DNA from: Stratiolaelaps scimitus | Lineage: Eukaryota; Arthropoda; Arachnida; Mesostigmata; Laelapidae | Assembly: GCA_019614645.1 (NCBI GenBank) | Contig: JABWDB010000035.1 | Coordinates: 3,286,001-3,350,000 of the forward strand | Length of the DNA stretch: 64,000 nt | Reading direction: 5' to 3' | Shown here: in pieces, positions 14,786-28,040 of the stretch | Layout: each line of letters starts with the position of its first letter | How positions within the stretch are numbered: the stretch's first letter is position 1 | Translations under genes and position numbers: made by a program | Notes under the pieces: generated by a model | Databases searched by the model: none | What the model saw: the letters and a program-made list of their open reading frames with translations, nothing else | What the model was told of the DNA's origin: nothing

Positions 14786-14969
14786 GTCCGTAATGTTGCG
14801 CAGTTGGAAACTAGGCAAAGTTTTTCTTTTTTACTTTGAAGTTATTATGTTACTACCTAAGTGAAATTGGCAACAAAAGCGAAGAAGCACGAAATGTTAC
14901 CTTGGGACCTATCAATTATCAAACTCCAGTGATTATCCCATAGGATTGCCTAACTCGCCGTACACCCTG
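14780..14969. mobile_element. Candidate 190-bp miniature inverted-repeat element (Tc1/mariner-type)
   Basis: The left end reads TAGGGTGTCCG and the right end, reverse complemented, CAGGGTGTACG: 9 of 10 bases match over AGGGTGTNCG. Both ends are flanked by TA (14778-14779 and 14970-14971), the target duplicated by Tc1/mariner transposases. The interior has no open frame and is AT-rich. The left TA lies in a TA microsatellite, so that half of the duplication is uninformative. A second copy elsewhere in the window was not seen. No other family of transposon is suggested. Confidence 0.4.
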
Positions 14970-15272
14970 TACATTTCTCATACACAAAAAAGCCTGTTGC
15001 ATCACAATCTACACAACTTGTTCATTGAATTTCACCACTGCGATGTTATATGCAATCATATGCACCTATCACTCATTCATCTGAAACCAATTTTCTGCCT
15101 TAAAAAATCAACATCATAACGATCCGCCTGCGTTGTTTAACTCAAGACCCTACCCACGTCCACTGGCCCACACGATAGCGAATGAGATCAATACGCTGTT
15201 TTAATAACTGTATCACCATGTATTATATTTCAACAGCGGTCAACAGAACATGCTTGCATACGTAAGATATAT

Positions 15273-15287
15273 TCTCTCTCTCTCTCT
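15273..15287 (+). repeat. (TC)n microsatellite
   Basis: A short uninterrupted TC run. Confidence 0.85.
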
Positions 15288-15707
15288 TAATTCTCATTAT
15301 CGCTATCAGCCATCACTGCCATTAATATTATCATTTCAACACGGCGTTGACTGTTGGTCTATACAAGATGCTCGCATTGAGCTTGCGTGGTCCATGTTAC
15401 CCATTCTCTACCGTAGAACCATTACGTGCGTTTTTAATCAATTCGATATTATTATCCTCCGATATTTGTCGATATCTTTGATCTAAAGAGAAGCAAACAA
15501 ATGAACCCAGTACAATAGACAGGCACTCATCCCACATATATTTGTTGGTGATATTCTTCTCCCGGTGTGGGTGTCATCGTGGAACGTAAATGGACACAAC
15601 ATCCCGCTGCTAAAGGCTGCAGCTTAGCTAATAAATAAGCCAACAAACAAATATACAAAAACAAAAAATAGTAAACTATCATTTTAATCGATAACCCAAG
15701 CCAAAAA

Positions 15708-15751
15708 CGTCGATTTGGATAGTCGCGGGCGTCGACTTGGATAATCACACG
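15708..15751 (+). repeat. 22-bp imperfect tandem duplication
   Basis: CGTCGATTTGGATAGTC and CGTCGACTTGGATAATC follow each other at a 22-bp period. Confidence 0.75.
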
Positions 15752-16671
15752 TAAACTTGCGTCTGCGCTATCTGTGGGCATATCAGTTAATGTCACCCAA
15801 TGCATATTTAATTTTGTTTGCTCTGCAATTTATCAGTAGAAACATATATATATATGGTGGTGAGTATCGTCCTTCTTCCGTGCAATCGAATACGGCCAAT
15901 TGAATGTGACCTCGAAAGCGAATAATATCAAGTTGTTCTATTATGTATTTGTAGCACTTGTACCGTACGTGTGGGCTTTCAATCGATCTTCCGTCGGGTC
16001 TTCATGCAAGGCGGGGAAACTCGTCGAACGTAGCCTCTACCAGATGAAAATCGTTGTTGGAGCTTCGAGCCAGCCGTCTCTGATAGTCTATGTCTTTCAT
16101 CGTTTAGTTTGACCAGTATGTTTACGAGGCCAGCGAACGAAGCTTGAGTGTACCGGTCCACTGACATACGCGGGGCAGCTACTCTCAGACTGAACTGGGC
16201 TGATGCTGGAATACAGCCTTGCCGATACATACCTTTGCGGATTTATTAGCAGCAACGAGAATATAAGGAGAAAATAACCATCTCTTGTTGTTCGCTAGCC
16301 TAAACAACAGATCTTTCCAAGCTGCACGAGTTAGGGCTTTGCCAACAATCCTGTTCTACTTCATTGCTATAGCATCCGTTAAGCCGGTTTCGTGACCGGT
16401 GTGTTTGATAAATAGATCGATATGTTGATATCTGACGCAATTCGGCCTCACGAGAGAGAGGCCTCAAAGTCAGCGGGGGTGTTTATCTTTTGGAGAATTT
16501 CATTATAAAAGTAATAATAGTAGTCATCACCACCAACATCATTCAGTGCACACAAGATAGTTGACCATATCGATAGTTGGTACACAACACCTACGTCCAT
16601 CCAATATGTGTTGATAGGATCAGACTAAGAACGTCGATGCATACGATGGTGTGCCTTTTGGAACAGCTGCC

Positions 16672-16704
16672 CATATATATATATATATATATATATCTAT
16701 ATAA
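16672..16704. repeat. (TA)n microsatellite
   Basis: A TA run with one C interruption. Confidence 0.9.
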
Positions 16705-17019
16705 TTAGTAAGCTCGCACTTTGTGGATGTTCATTGCGATTTGTCATTTGTTCGGCATCGTTTCAGCTCCATCGATTGTATTGTAGCTAGCGAGAATGGA
16801 GCATTGCATTCATAATGCTTCACTCTATGTATATTTGTGTATATGTTTTCTGTTAGCAGCAACAATCGCTGCAATGTTTTTTATTCTCCACGTGCAGCCA
16901 ACGACATCGGGTTGTAGTGCAACAGGTGCAGTGTTCAACGACTGCGAGAAGCAATTGTGTTTGCACCGACAGGAGTGGATGGGGATATGCGGCGTCGCAA
17001 CAAATGGACAAACTCGTCT

Positions 17020-17052
<33 letters not shown>

Positions 17053-17067
17053 GTGTGTGTGTGTGTC
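17020..17067. repeat. Compound (TA)n(TG)n microsatellite
   Basis: TA for about 27 bp, then TG for about 16 bp. Confidence 0.95.
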
Positions 17068-17396
17068 TGCTGTTATCAGCAGATAATACCGCCATGTAAT
17101 GCTTCCATTTATGGCATCAGATGTCGACCGTACGTGACGGGACGTCGTGCCATAACAAGATGGCAAATAAACGAATTGAGTATTGTGATCCCGGCTACAC
17201 TTAACAACAATATACGATGTCAACGCTGCAAGAATGATGATTGCTTGCGATCACGTTGACTATCCTCTACTTGATATTATTACTTGTACGGCAGTGTCGT
17301 GATTGTTATTATTGCATAAGGATAATCTTATGCATCTCGCAACGATAGCATAACACTATTACCTATACGGACATTTGTAACGCTCGAAATTCGGTT

Positions 17397-17414
17397 TGGG
17401 GTGGGGGGGGGGGG
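17397..17414 (+). repeat. Poly(G) tract
   Basis: A G run of 18 bases with a single T interruption. Confidence 0.85.
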
Positions 17415-18168
17415 TATTGAACACCACTGTATCGCCGGCGGTTCAACTACCTCCTCGGCAGCAGCTGCCGCAGCACCCCCCAGCGTCGTTGACGCCGGCT
17501 GAATCCGCGTGCCTGCCTGCGAAACGTAAAAAGCAAATAAATATTGTTACAGCTCAATGTAATGATAATAATAATAATAATAACAATATGATCAATAGGT
17601 AGTAGTAATACCCGAACGATCGAACTCAGTTCGCTCCGGCTTTGCATAATAGCGACGCTCTTGAGCAGCAGGTTCGGGATGCTGTTTTTTTATTGCGTCC
17701 ATGATCGCGTTTGCCAGCGAGGAGCAATTTTGCCAGATGCGACAGATGAATCAGCATCGTCGACCGTATTCAGGATGTGTTTGAGTGTAATGAGACCGCA
17801 GACGACAGACACGCGTTCGATCAGCCGATACAACAATAAAAATAAAAAAAAGGACACCAGCGAATAAACGCCGAAAGTGATACGCACTTCAGCACGCCAA
17901 GACGACGAAAATGATGAAGCTTTATGTGGCGAGCTTTCCTTCGTAGGGGGGCGAACCTAAGGGCAATGCGCCACGCTTGGCCTAGCAATAGAAATGCATT
18001 CAAGTAGAACATCGTTCAGGCTATTAGTGATCGTTCAGTCAATATTTGACTGTGTATGTTAGATATAGCGTTAGATGTCCGGCTGAAGATGGCAGTTTTT
18101 TCCGTGAAGAATCGATTTCAGTGAAGAACTGAACCTGTCTTCAAAGAATATAGCTTTTGCCAATACCT

Positions 18169-18180
18169 GGGGGGGGGGGG
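18169..18180 (+). repeat. Poly(G) tract
   Basis: Twelve consecutive G. Confidence 0.9.
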
Positions 18181-19044
18181 TGTTGGACGGGTATATTCGA
18201 ACGGGATACCTACTTAAGGCTCTTAAGCGGATCATATATTCGTCAGGTCCATCTTACCTGACCCTGCCCTCCAGCGTCGATATTTTCCTGACACTAACCT
18301 GCTTGGGTTAGGCTTTCGCACGAACCTCTGTCGGATTCGATGGATTCATATCGTTCATTAATGCTATGATATCTACATCAGCGTGCTGTTATTATCAGTC
18401 AATAGCTACAAACTTCAGGTAATACTACAAAAGCTCTGTAGAGTTACTGGCACGCAAAGTGACAACAACAACAGCAGCAGCAGCAATGCTTTGTCACCGC
18501 CACCGCCAGACAGATATGTAAATAAATACATACCGGGCAAAAAAAAGGAATACTGGGCGCCGCTAGACAGCATCGTGTCTACGAGCCATCCGTGTCACGG
18601 TGACCCTCTTTTAGAACGAGCGCATCGGTGCGAGTGCTAACAAGCAGCAAACGGCGAAGAGAGGCCAGGTGGCTTCAAATGAACATCAACAAATCAAATA
18701 GAAAATAGACCAACGGCAACCCGAGTCTCTTTGAGAAGCAAGTCGCAAAAAAAACGCATTGCAGAAAAATAGACACCGCGGTAAACGTTGAGAGGTTAAA
18801 CTGCCACAGCCGCAAGCACGCACACACACACACAAAGTATCGACAGTGGGAATAAACACTAGTATGGTAAAGGGTGACAAAGTTGTTTTTCGTTTCTGCT
18901 GCCCGTTTAGCGTTCGTGCGCCAGTCTTCCCCGTGAAGACCTCTGCTTCATAGCAGCTACCGGCGTGTTCAACGTTAGGCCTATTGTTGTTGGTCGTCTC
19001 TTTCCCACCTGTTCTTTTTTTGTTACTGCACAACAGAGTCTCTG

Positions 19045-19064
19045 ATATATATATATATATAAAT

Positions 19065-19106
<42 letters not shown>
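19045..19106. repeat. (TA)n microsatellite
   Basis: A 62-bp run with two AA interruptions. Confidence 0.95.
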
Positions 19107-19647
19107 GGGACGTTAGACGTCTCTCTTAGGTCAGTATTTTCCTGCCGTGACGCGTTGACACACTTGTCGCATCCTGAGTTCGCCAGGTGAGAGCGGCGAC
19201 TGTTGATTCGGGCTGAGAGGCTTCAATGACGCCCACCTCCTCAGACACAGTGGAGCGACTCGCTTGAGGTTAAAATCATTGGGTTACATCTTGCACATTC
19301 TCGGCAGGACACTAAAATACTTTTGTCTTCTTTCATGGTTCTAGCCCATTCAGCTTGGGCATAATCGTGTATGCTTGCGAGCAGCGTAAACTCGTTCAAA
19401 AAGTGGCTCTGAGTTTTGTTACCATTTCTAAGTTGTGTGGCTTAAATAACAATTAAGGGCGATTGCCGACTATAACAATAGATTACTCCCTTTGAAAGAA
19501 TCGTTTGTATTTTTGATAAACCGTTTGACCTGCCGTCTTGTGGAGAGCGCCAACAGCATTGCATCAAACGGTAGCAGGTTCTACATTAATTTTCAATTGA
19601 TCAAAGCCGCGAGCGATTGATCTGATGTGCCTTATTTTGCCGGATAC

Positions 19648-19649
<2 letters not shown>

Positions 19650-19692
<43 letters not shown>
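19650..19692. repeat. (TA)n microsatellite
   Basis: An uninterrupted run of about 43 bp. Confidence 0.95.
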
Positions 19693-19695
<3 letters not shown>

Positions 19696-20698
19696 TTCCT
19701 AGGTATGTGCTTGTGAGCATGCGCAGATATCCACACTCCAACAAAAAACCCCAACCCTCGGGTGCACTATCTTGTAGGCTAGAACAGACTGATAGCAGAG
19801 GCTCAATTCGAGAGACAGAATAATCGAACGAATGACGCGACTGCCAATGGTCCCTTTGTCCTATTGTTGTCGAAGCGGCGGTTGGCTCGACTATTGTGCC
19901 ACCTCGAGTATATTCAACGCCTAGGTAAATATTCAACCTAGGTGCGGAAGCCACAATCTCAATCATTCCGTGCTCGTCATTCTGTCAAAACATTACAACT
20001 CTGCGAGTAGTGGTGAATAGAACATTCTCATCAAATCTATCTCACGCTATCTGCCTACTATACGGGAGAGATTCTGCTAATAAAAATCAACTATCAATTT
20101 CTATTTCCTATTTTCAGTCTATGTATATCAGCCCTCTGCAGACGTTTTGTACTATATCGCGTCTTGCCATTATGACGTCCTGTGCGTCACAAAGGCGTTG
20201 GTCGTCGAAGCTAAATATAGTCGCCAGTAATTCAGTCGTTCCAGCAGCACGAGGTGAGCTAGACTAACGCGCTGGACTAAATTAAGCTTCACACAAAGGG
20301 ATCTTCTGTAGCAGCCGTCCGTGAAGGAAGTCCCGAGGTGTCCTAGAGGGGTCTCGCGGCGGATGGAAGCTAAATGAAAAGGAACTAAGGTGCAGCAGCA
20401 GCAGCAGGAGGCAGTAGGATTCATCTGCAGTTCCTTTGAAAGCCATGCGCGGTCGGTGTCACAAACACTTAGCTACATCACCTTTATCATGGCAACTCGA
20501 GGCGGCGTCTAGAGTGGCGCGAATTGACGGTACAGTCATCTGTCTAAACACAGATAGAGGCTTTACCTCATCATTGGTTTTGCAGACCATTCTGTTCTAG
20601 GATTAACGTTTAGCAGCGCCCTCTGACAGGGAGGCGGGAAATCACCAGAAAATCAACCGTTTTCTGAGTCATTAAAGCGGAATCTATTTCAATCTTGC

Positions 20699-20701
<3 letters not shown>

Positions 20702-20744
<43 letters not shown>
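20702..20744. repeat. (TA)n microsatellite
   Basis: An uninterrupted run of about 43 bp. Confidence 0.95.
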
Positions 20745-20749
<5 letters not shown>

Positions 20750-23020
20750 ATGCATGGAACGCATATATATACAAAAGAATATACACACAACTTTCCCGCG
20801 ATGCGTGAGCCACTCCGGAGCCGCATCATCAGCAGTCCTTGATGCCCGTTCAATAGAACGACACATAACGGCTTTAGACCGGCCCAGACTCTAGATCAAT
20901 GGATGAAATCATCCCAAAGCAATATAATAATAATAGTAAATGCACAGCAAATGGATGAGAAGATAGCGAGTATAGCATATGCCGATATTGCGTTTGGATG
21001 AACAATACCGCTATATACAGTAATAAACACCTGGAACGGCCGCGTTGTCGGAACATTGATATAGGTGCATCGGAGCGACGTTGTTGCAATCTTGACGACG
21101 GCTTGGTCGACAGATATGAATATTCTTCCCTCAGATCCGATCATTGATACCGACGACATTGTTCGACTATGCTCGTTTAAATTCTATTACTGTTCTGTTA
21201 TACAAATATTCCACGCATCCACCCATCCATTATTGCTGATATCTGACAATTATAGGTATTCCAAGGAAACTAAAACATAAGCGATGAAGGTCGATTTGCA
21301 CCGACCTCTACCAGTAGAACACTGCTGGCTCGAAAGTGGCTATGATACGTGTGGGCAACGACAGTAATTCTAAGTTCAATATGTTTCAAGTTACGTTGTC
21401 ACGAAGTGGCCGCTCCACGTCATACCGAGCTGAAAGTTGTCTCTTGCTGTTGTTCTTGTTGCTGTGGTTGTTATTATCGTTGGAGAATATGTCGACTGGA
21501 CCTGCCTGGGCCTGCCGGGACCTGTGTTTGTGACGTAACAAAAGTGGGTCTTTCTTGTCGGTTCCGACGCGTGGGCCTGCTTATGTTTCGTCCATCGATA
21601 AGTGTAGTCTGACCGCTTATGTGCCAGATCAGAGCGAATCTGCCAGCCGGCACGACGCGACGCCCCGCGACAAATGGCTCAGACAGCTTGAGTAACAGCC
21701 GCGTTTTAATTCTGCATCCGTTTATTCTGCTTCAAGCAACTACCGATGCCATGGTACGCGAACCGATCGTATTTCGCTCACCGCGTCATCCCTGTTGTAT
21801 CCCTCTCCCCCGACAGCTCAAGCATTTCGGTCATATTGGACAAAGCGCTGGTCTCCGGATCCGTTATGTTATATTTCCGGGGGCGAACTCTCATCCACTG
21901 CTTTCGTTGCGCCTTCGGTCATCTTCCATCCGCAGAATCCAGCTCCGGAAGACGAAACCTCCCAGATGATGAACTTTCGAAGTAGTCGGGACTACGACTG
22001 TTTACGACTTCTGCACTATTCTTCCCGTAGCGGCAACCGTATTTCTCGAGAGGAGGGAAGGGAAAGCTAACCTAACCGTATATATGATATACAGTAGAAA
22101 GAATCGTTGAGTTACTGCCAGCACAAACACCATCCGTTGATCTGACAGGAGTTGCGTGGCGTACACGAGAATCGTCAGCGGGTGCTCCGGGCGGGGCGGG
22201 GGGGGGACTCCCTGCGTAGATCGGAAAAGTCCGACTATGGCCGCCCACCGCGTGGGATGTGTGTGTGCGCCACTCAACCGCGTCGGCGACGTAGAAGCGT
22301 CCACGTTTCGGCAACTCCACAAACAGATGAGGGATAACAGTATCGAACTGGGGCCTTTTGGCTGCTGTCCGCTTGAGAACTGAACAACTTGATTAGTATC
22401 CGTTCGTACGTTGGCTTGCAAGGAGCTAAAGGTGTACGACTTTTAACGACAACTTTTAACGATTAGTGCAGGCAGTACCGTGGCCTCCAAGGAACTGAAA
22501 GCGTGAAAAAAGCCCCGGCCGCTTCACAGATCGAATGGTCTGGACCGACATCCGCCAATGAGTGGATCCACAGTTATTCTTATATCTCATCGTAGTGAGC
22601 GAACGTCCTGAGCGAATTCGAAATTAGAGAGATTAATGAGAAGCTATTTGTGTATAATTAAGTGGGAAAACCTAGATGTGTGGTCCATATATCCGCAGAT
22701 ACGCACACACATAGTTTTCGCCTTGCGATTATGACGATGACGGCTGTCTGCAATAATCAATGTCACAATACTAGAATGCAATGACAATGCTGTCCGTCAT
22801 CGAACGCCTGTTAAATGTTTAGACAACTTTGATTCGTGATCTCTCGTATCTTATAGCTATCGGCTCCATCGTTCGGTAGCAATCAATGATTGACCGATAG
22901 CTGAAGAACAAAAAGCTAAATAAAATAGAAGACCAGTCAAGCAATCAACAAACAAACTGAGCAACCAAACAGCCATCCGTTGTATCCAAACACATACAAA
23001 CAATATATACACGCACACCC

Positions 23021-23140
<120 letters not shown>

Positions 23141-24104
23141 CTATTTATCTATTAATCAATTAGGGATTGCCAGATCGTAACTCAACATGAGCTCCTCCCA
23201 TATAGCACCCCCTTGTGCACTGCTACAACCGCATATCATCCACATAGCAAGTGACAATGTGAACGCAAGCAACTGCAATAATTGTGAAATGAGCAACATC
23301 CTGAAAATGCGATGCAGATTTTGATAGAAGAAAATCGAGAAAAGCGCTTTGTCGAATGTTCCTGCTGTTTATCGACGTTGTGAGCGTTGTACGGCGATAT
23401 GTATCACTTTTTACAAATCAACATTAGCGGCACCAGCAGCAGTTGTAGTAGTGGCAACGCCAACTGAATAAACAGTTACTTTTAACTATTTCACGGGCTA
23501 TAGGGACATCATATAATCATATGTGTTGTCTTTGTTTATCATGTTTGTCTGAATTTTAGTAAAATGTCTTTATTTCTACTACTACTACTAGATTACTACT
23601 TTATTGCTACCGCGATCATTTAGACGAGCGTTAGAGTGTTGTGGTTGCTTGATAATAAATGGTTATTATCAAATTGAATTAAACTGCTGCTCCGACCACC
23701 GGCCACAAGCACCACTGACAATAATGACGTTATTATCCTCATTATCACCGTTACCACAACCACCGCCATCGTTGTTGTTGTTAAATTCAACTTGAGCCAA
23801 ATGTCTCGAAATGGTATTAACTTGACCGCACCACACCGCCCCACCCAGCAAAATCCCTTTCATTACCGCTGACGTTGTCGTCGTCGTTGTTGTTGTACTC
23901 CTGTCTGCGAATTGGAATGACACACATTGCCTGATTGACCGTGCACGCAGGCTTTATCTACCCACTCGACCCATCACAGGGGCGCCGCTCCTCAACAATA
24001 ACCACAACATCTTCAGCATCGTCATTCATGTATTCATGTTCATGGATAGATAGTGAACTCCTCCGTTACTTTCCACCGCCACCACCGCTTTAATGCCAGC
24101 CTTG

Positions 24105-24126
24105 TTCTCTCTCTCTCTCTCTCTCT
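24105..24126 (+). repeat. (CT)n microsatellite
   Basis: An uninterrupted CT run precedes a short TTA run. Confidence 0.9.
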
Positions 24127-24539
24127 TTCATTATTATTATTAACTGTTTATTAGCCACTCCTCCTGGTGCTTCTCAGCTTCGACTTTCACTACAATTTCT
24201 CGAATACGAAGCAGTCTGTCTCTGTGTGCTCGGTCGTAGGGGATAGTGTTATACATAGTGTCATGTTATTGTTGGTTATGCGAGTACCGCTGTTGTTATC
24301 GTTGTCCACCGTCGGTCGACGGCAGCTTCTCATGTTTCGACGTAATCGCTGCTGTGCACTTCTCAGCACTGACATATTGCCGTGTTGAGGCGAATTCGCT
24401 GCTACTGCTGCTGCTGTGGTAGCAGACAGCCTGTGCATAGCTTTTGTTCGTCTTCGTCACCTGCGTCGTCCACCGTTTGGGAGGCTAATAAAATAGGAGG
24501 GGAATTTGTTATAACCACGTGAAGAACAGCAACAAAATA

Positions 24540-25145
24540 TGAAAAATATGAACAGCAACAACAACAACAGCAACAGCAGTAGCAGCAACAGCAGTAGCGG
24601 GAGAAATGAACGGCAGGGGACGACTGTAGCGGTCACAACAATATCAACAACAAAAAAAAACGGCGACAACAACAACCACTACCACAATCACGGGAGCGGC
24701 ACAAGAGAGAGAGAGAGAGAGACAGGGGGAAAGACACGCAAAAGACGGCTGATCTGAAGCTACAATAGCAATGATCATTCTACAATCTTCTTCTTCTTGT
24801 TGAGTGAGTACTCATAACAACTAACAACGACAACAACAACAACAACAACAGTAGCGTCTGTCGACCAGGAGCTTTCGTAGTTACAGTCCAAGTTGGTGTT
24901 TCTATCCACCGGCAGTAATAATGGCAGCAGTAGTAGTGGTAACAGAGCAGGAGACAGCCGCCACTGAATGACCCTGCTGTTGGTATTGTTATTGTTGTTG
25001 TTGCTTCTGCTGTTGTTATCTGCCAGCCTGCGACGGCCATCAGTGATGACGGACATAAGCGTCACGAGGGGGCGACGTTGTTTGAAAAATTGTTTGTTGT
25101 TCTTGCTGCTGCTGCTGCTGCTGTTGTTGTTATTATTGTTGGCTA
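24540..25145. repeat. Block of triplet repeats in opposite orientations
   Basis: CAA/CAG-type tracts on the plus strand at 24549-24598 and 24822-24851 are followed by GTT/CTG-type tracts at about 24976-25018 and 25100-25137. The two halves are complementary, so the block could fold on itself. An (AG)n run lies at 24704-24722. Such CAX-rich stretches are common in arthropod introns and UTRs. Frames through them give runs of N, S, Q, T or L and are not counted as genes. Confidence 0.7.
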
Positions 25146-25361
25146 GGCTTCCGGGTTTCCTCCCCGGATGGCTTTGGTAAATTCGCAGTGGTCACAAACG
25201 GCGGACACTGCTAAAAGATGTCGATGATGGCAATGAAGAAGATGGCAGTGGTGACGTGATAAGAAGAAAGTATGCTCCATTAGTTATTGTGGATGCTAGT
25301 CAACTGTCGCAAAACTATGAAGTGTGTCCTACAAATACTATGACTAATACATTCATACAGA

Positions 25362-25401
25362 TGTTCATCCAAGATATATATATATATATCATGGATGAAC
25401 A
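25362..25401. repeat. 40-bp palindrome with TA core
   Basis: TGTTCATCCA (25362-25371) and TGGATGAACA (25392-25401) are exact reverse complements on either side of a short GATATAT...ATATATC core. It has the same architecture as the palindrome at 61718-61755. Confidence 0.85.
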
Positions 25402-26134
25402 ATGCTATCAATCAAGAAACTTAAGTTCGATGTTGATAACCACATGATCGTGGATGCGGCCGTGGCATCGCTGTAACATGTCTGTGTAATTGTTTGTTCG
25501 TCTCCAGTTGTACGTGCTACGACTGTGTGTGTGCGTGTGCGAGACACCAAAAAAAGTACCAATATCAGTAGATTTTATCAAAAAATTGATTGGGGTTTGG
25601 AGACATCGTTGAAATTATGAATTAAAGACAGCTATTTATGTTTGGGTGTGTAGTTGTTGTTATAGTATTGTACATATATGCTTGTATGTACAATGCATTC
25701 ATGAGCAGTTGAAATTCATTGGGTCAAGAAGTGACGAATAGTGTGCATGACAGTAGTCCTTATACATCATAATTATTATTAGCGATGTTTGCCAATGTCA
25801 GCACAGCTCATCTAGTCACCTGTACAGCTAGATTTTCCTAACGGAAATGAATTAGCCATCGATCTGATTGCCTCAGCCCCGACCTCACTGGAATATAGGC
25901 TGCGGCGCCCACATCGACCACAAATCCTCAAGCAATCTCTTAATGATACGGAGCGCATTTCAGGAGGCTTAGCGTCGACTTCATTAAATAACGAAACGCC
26001 GCAAGCAAGCCAAAGGCTAATGGACGTTTAGGCGCAGTAAGTCACGCACGATTCGCAGGCACCGAATTTTCGTTCGTCTGCATACCTGCATAAGGCACTT
26101 GAGATCATCGCGGTGTGCGTCACTGAACAGCTGA

Positions 26135-26794
26135 ATGAGTATTCTCGACAAAATCGGAGCGTTCATAAAGCGTAATCGGAAGAATAGTCCTCTCTGGCTA
26201 GGCATAGCGGGTACTCTGATCGTGGGTATCGCTATTCTGTTGGTATTAACTGGCGTCAGAAGCAAACGGCTTGCCTTGTCGAAAGGCCATACGAGCTTCG
26301 AGAACGGCTCAAAAAGTTCAGCGGATGCGATGAGAATGCCGCCGAGCTCTTCATATATTCCGGGCTATTTGCACTCGGCCTATATCCCAGGCTACATGCC
26401 AATGCTGGCACTGCCGATCGACCCTGCGCAACGTCTGCCGACCTTGTCAATTTTCGCAGTAAACTCTGCGGAGGCCGCAAAAAGCACCCAGAGCTATGCA
26501 GTGTCACTTGAGCTAGTTCGGGAGGAAATACATAAACTATTAAACTATGTGCGCACCCATCCAAAGGCCTGCTTAAATAGTGCCCCACAATTTCGTGGCC
26601 ATAAGCACAGATCAAATGTGAAAGCTGTGGATGACGCTTCGATTGACGACGCTCAGTTTGCCCAGCCAGTAGGACGGCTCATCAACGAACAGAGCGAGGA
26701 GGCGAACGACGAGGCCAAACAGGGTCCTGCGGAAGATAGCGAATCGTTCAGACTTGCTCATGACGCATCGTTTATACCTTACAATCCGGCATAG
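26135..26794 (+). CDS. Hypothetical single-pass membrane protein, 219 residues
   Basis: This is the only long intact frame in the window that is unlikely to be chance. The start is ATG at 26135, fixed by an in-frame TGA immediately upstream (26132-26134); the bases before the ATG are a poor Kozak context. It ends at TAG 26792-26794. Residues 1-18 are basic (KIGAFIKRNRKN). Residues 19-40 form one clear hydrophobic segment (WLGIAGTLIVGIAILLVLTG), so it is probably a signal anchor; charge on both sides leaves the topology open. Residues 74-87 contain the pentapeptide YIPGY twice, nine residues apart, and the C-terminus ends FIPYNPA. Residues 125-140 look helical and residues 165-205 are acidic and probably disordered. 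There is a single cysteine (residue 146). I do not recognise a family and give no function. No nearby gene helps: the flanks are AT-rich and non-coding. It could be a single-exon gene or one exon of a spliced gene; no AATAAA is evident just downstream. Confidence 0.68.
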   Translation: MSILDKIGAFIKRNRKNSPLWLGIAGTLIVGIAILLVLTGVRSKRLALSKGHTSFENGSKSSADAMRMPPSSSYIPGYLHSAYIPGYMPMLALPIDPAQRLPTLSIFAVNSAEAAKSTQSYAVSLELVREEIHKLLNYVRTHPKACLNSAPQFRGHKHRSNVKAVDDASIDDAQFAQPVGRLINEQSEEANDEAKQGPAEDSESFRLAHDASFIPYNPA

Positions 26795-28040
26795 CCGATC
26801 CCTGTGTGTAGTTCCTAGGGAATAATGACAATATCTCTCGGGGTACTTTATATGACGAGTGGCTAAACGAATAGATGACACTGATCAGCGATTGGTATTC
26901 CGCGGTATTGATGAAATTTCTTCGCGAACTTTGGTGCAATTCATGTAAGCGCCTTTCAGAGTTCGGAAAGTTAGACTCTCATGGGAATCTCGATATCGCT
27001 AGTGTCGCTAGCTGGATGTGAGTTCACTCCTGCGATGCTCGACCTTTAATCTCTTAAATGAAGCGATTCTTTGCAAATCTATCATACAATATCGAAAATA
27101 CCAAGGTCGAATTGATGAATATAATATTTGTAGCAAGAATTTGACCCTTATCCGTTTTTTATAGCAGCAATTACCGAGAACATAATTTATGATAGGAGTG
27201 TGTATACGCCAACAGATTGATAGTTTGTACGCAGGACAACTACATTCATTTCCTGAATTTTTGGGCACCCCATAACAATGTATAATCGTCTTTGCAACCA
27301 CATTATATATCTAATAGGCCCCTAGTTAGATGCATATGGTGAGGATGGTGTTATGCGTACACATTGCAGGCAATTCCATTCAACTGGCATACAAAATTAA
27401 TCTTTCTCCTCATAGCTCAATGTGACGCGTTATATCGTCTAGCAGGCATATGATCCATTGGTGTAGGCACACTTTCTCCCCGACACGGTATACTCATTAG
27501 CCGTCCCATTGTATAAACCGTACCCAGATGGCATAAACGTCCAGTTACGCTTTGACCCCTGTGAATACGGTGGTGGGCACATTCGCCGCTTTAAGAAAAA
27601 AACGCGTCAATGAATGGTGTTTTGTTTTGGCCTATATTCATTACTCCCACTACAGCTAATACGGCAATTGATATTAATGCGATTCTTGTTCATCTGTTCA
27701 TTTCCGTTGCAGTTATCGAGGTACACTTGTCAGTGAACCGACTTCCGCCGAGGTAAGTGCCGTGTACATCATAGATCGCCTAGATAGCCGCCCTAATGGG
27801 TGGAGCCTAACATTACATAGGACGAGACTCACATTGCGCCCACAATGTCTGTGTATTGCATGTAAGTATAGCAAACACTGATTCTCGTTTATGATCGTTT
27901 TCGTCGCTCGTATCGTTGGGGTGGTGACCCTCTGATGCACTGCGAAGAGCTCCTGCAGGTTGTCGAGCCACTGGAGCTTGCGTGCCGCTCTATGACAGGG
28001 CTTTATTTGGGATACAACGGATAGATACTGCTAAAGTGTA

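Larger units (their letters stand above)
14972..23020. other. No confident gene; microsatellite-rich
   Basis: It holds several TA arrays, two poly(G) tracts and one small tandem duplication. The 21300-22400 part is GC-richer with overlapping frames on both strands, none recognisable. Confidence 0.5.

Noticed and set aside
18235..18330. Possible third, inverted copy of the 28.0/38.1 kb repeat (CTAACC-N5-GGTTAG)
   Set aside because: Only the short hairpin word is shared; the diagnostic GCTGAGGCCTGT part is missing.
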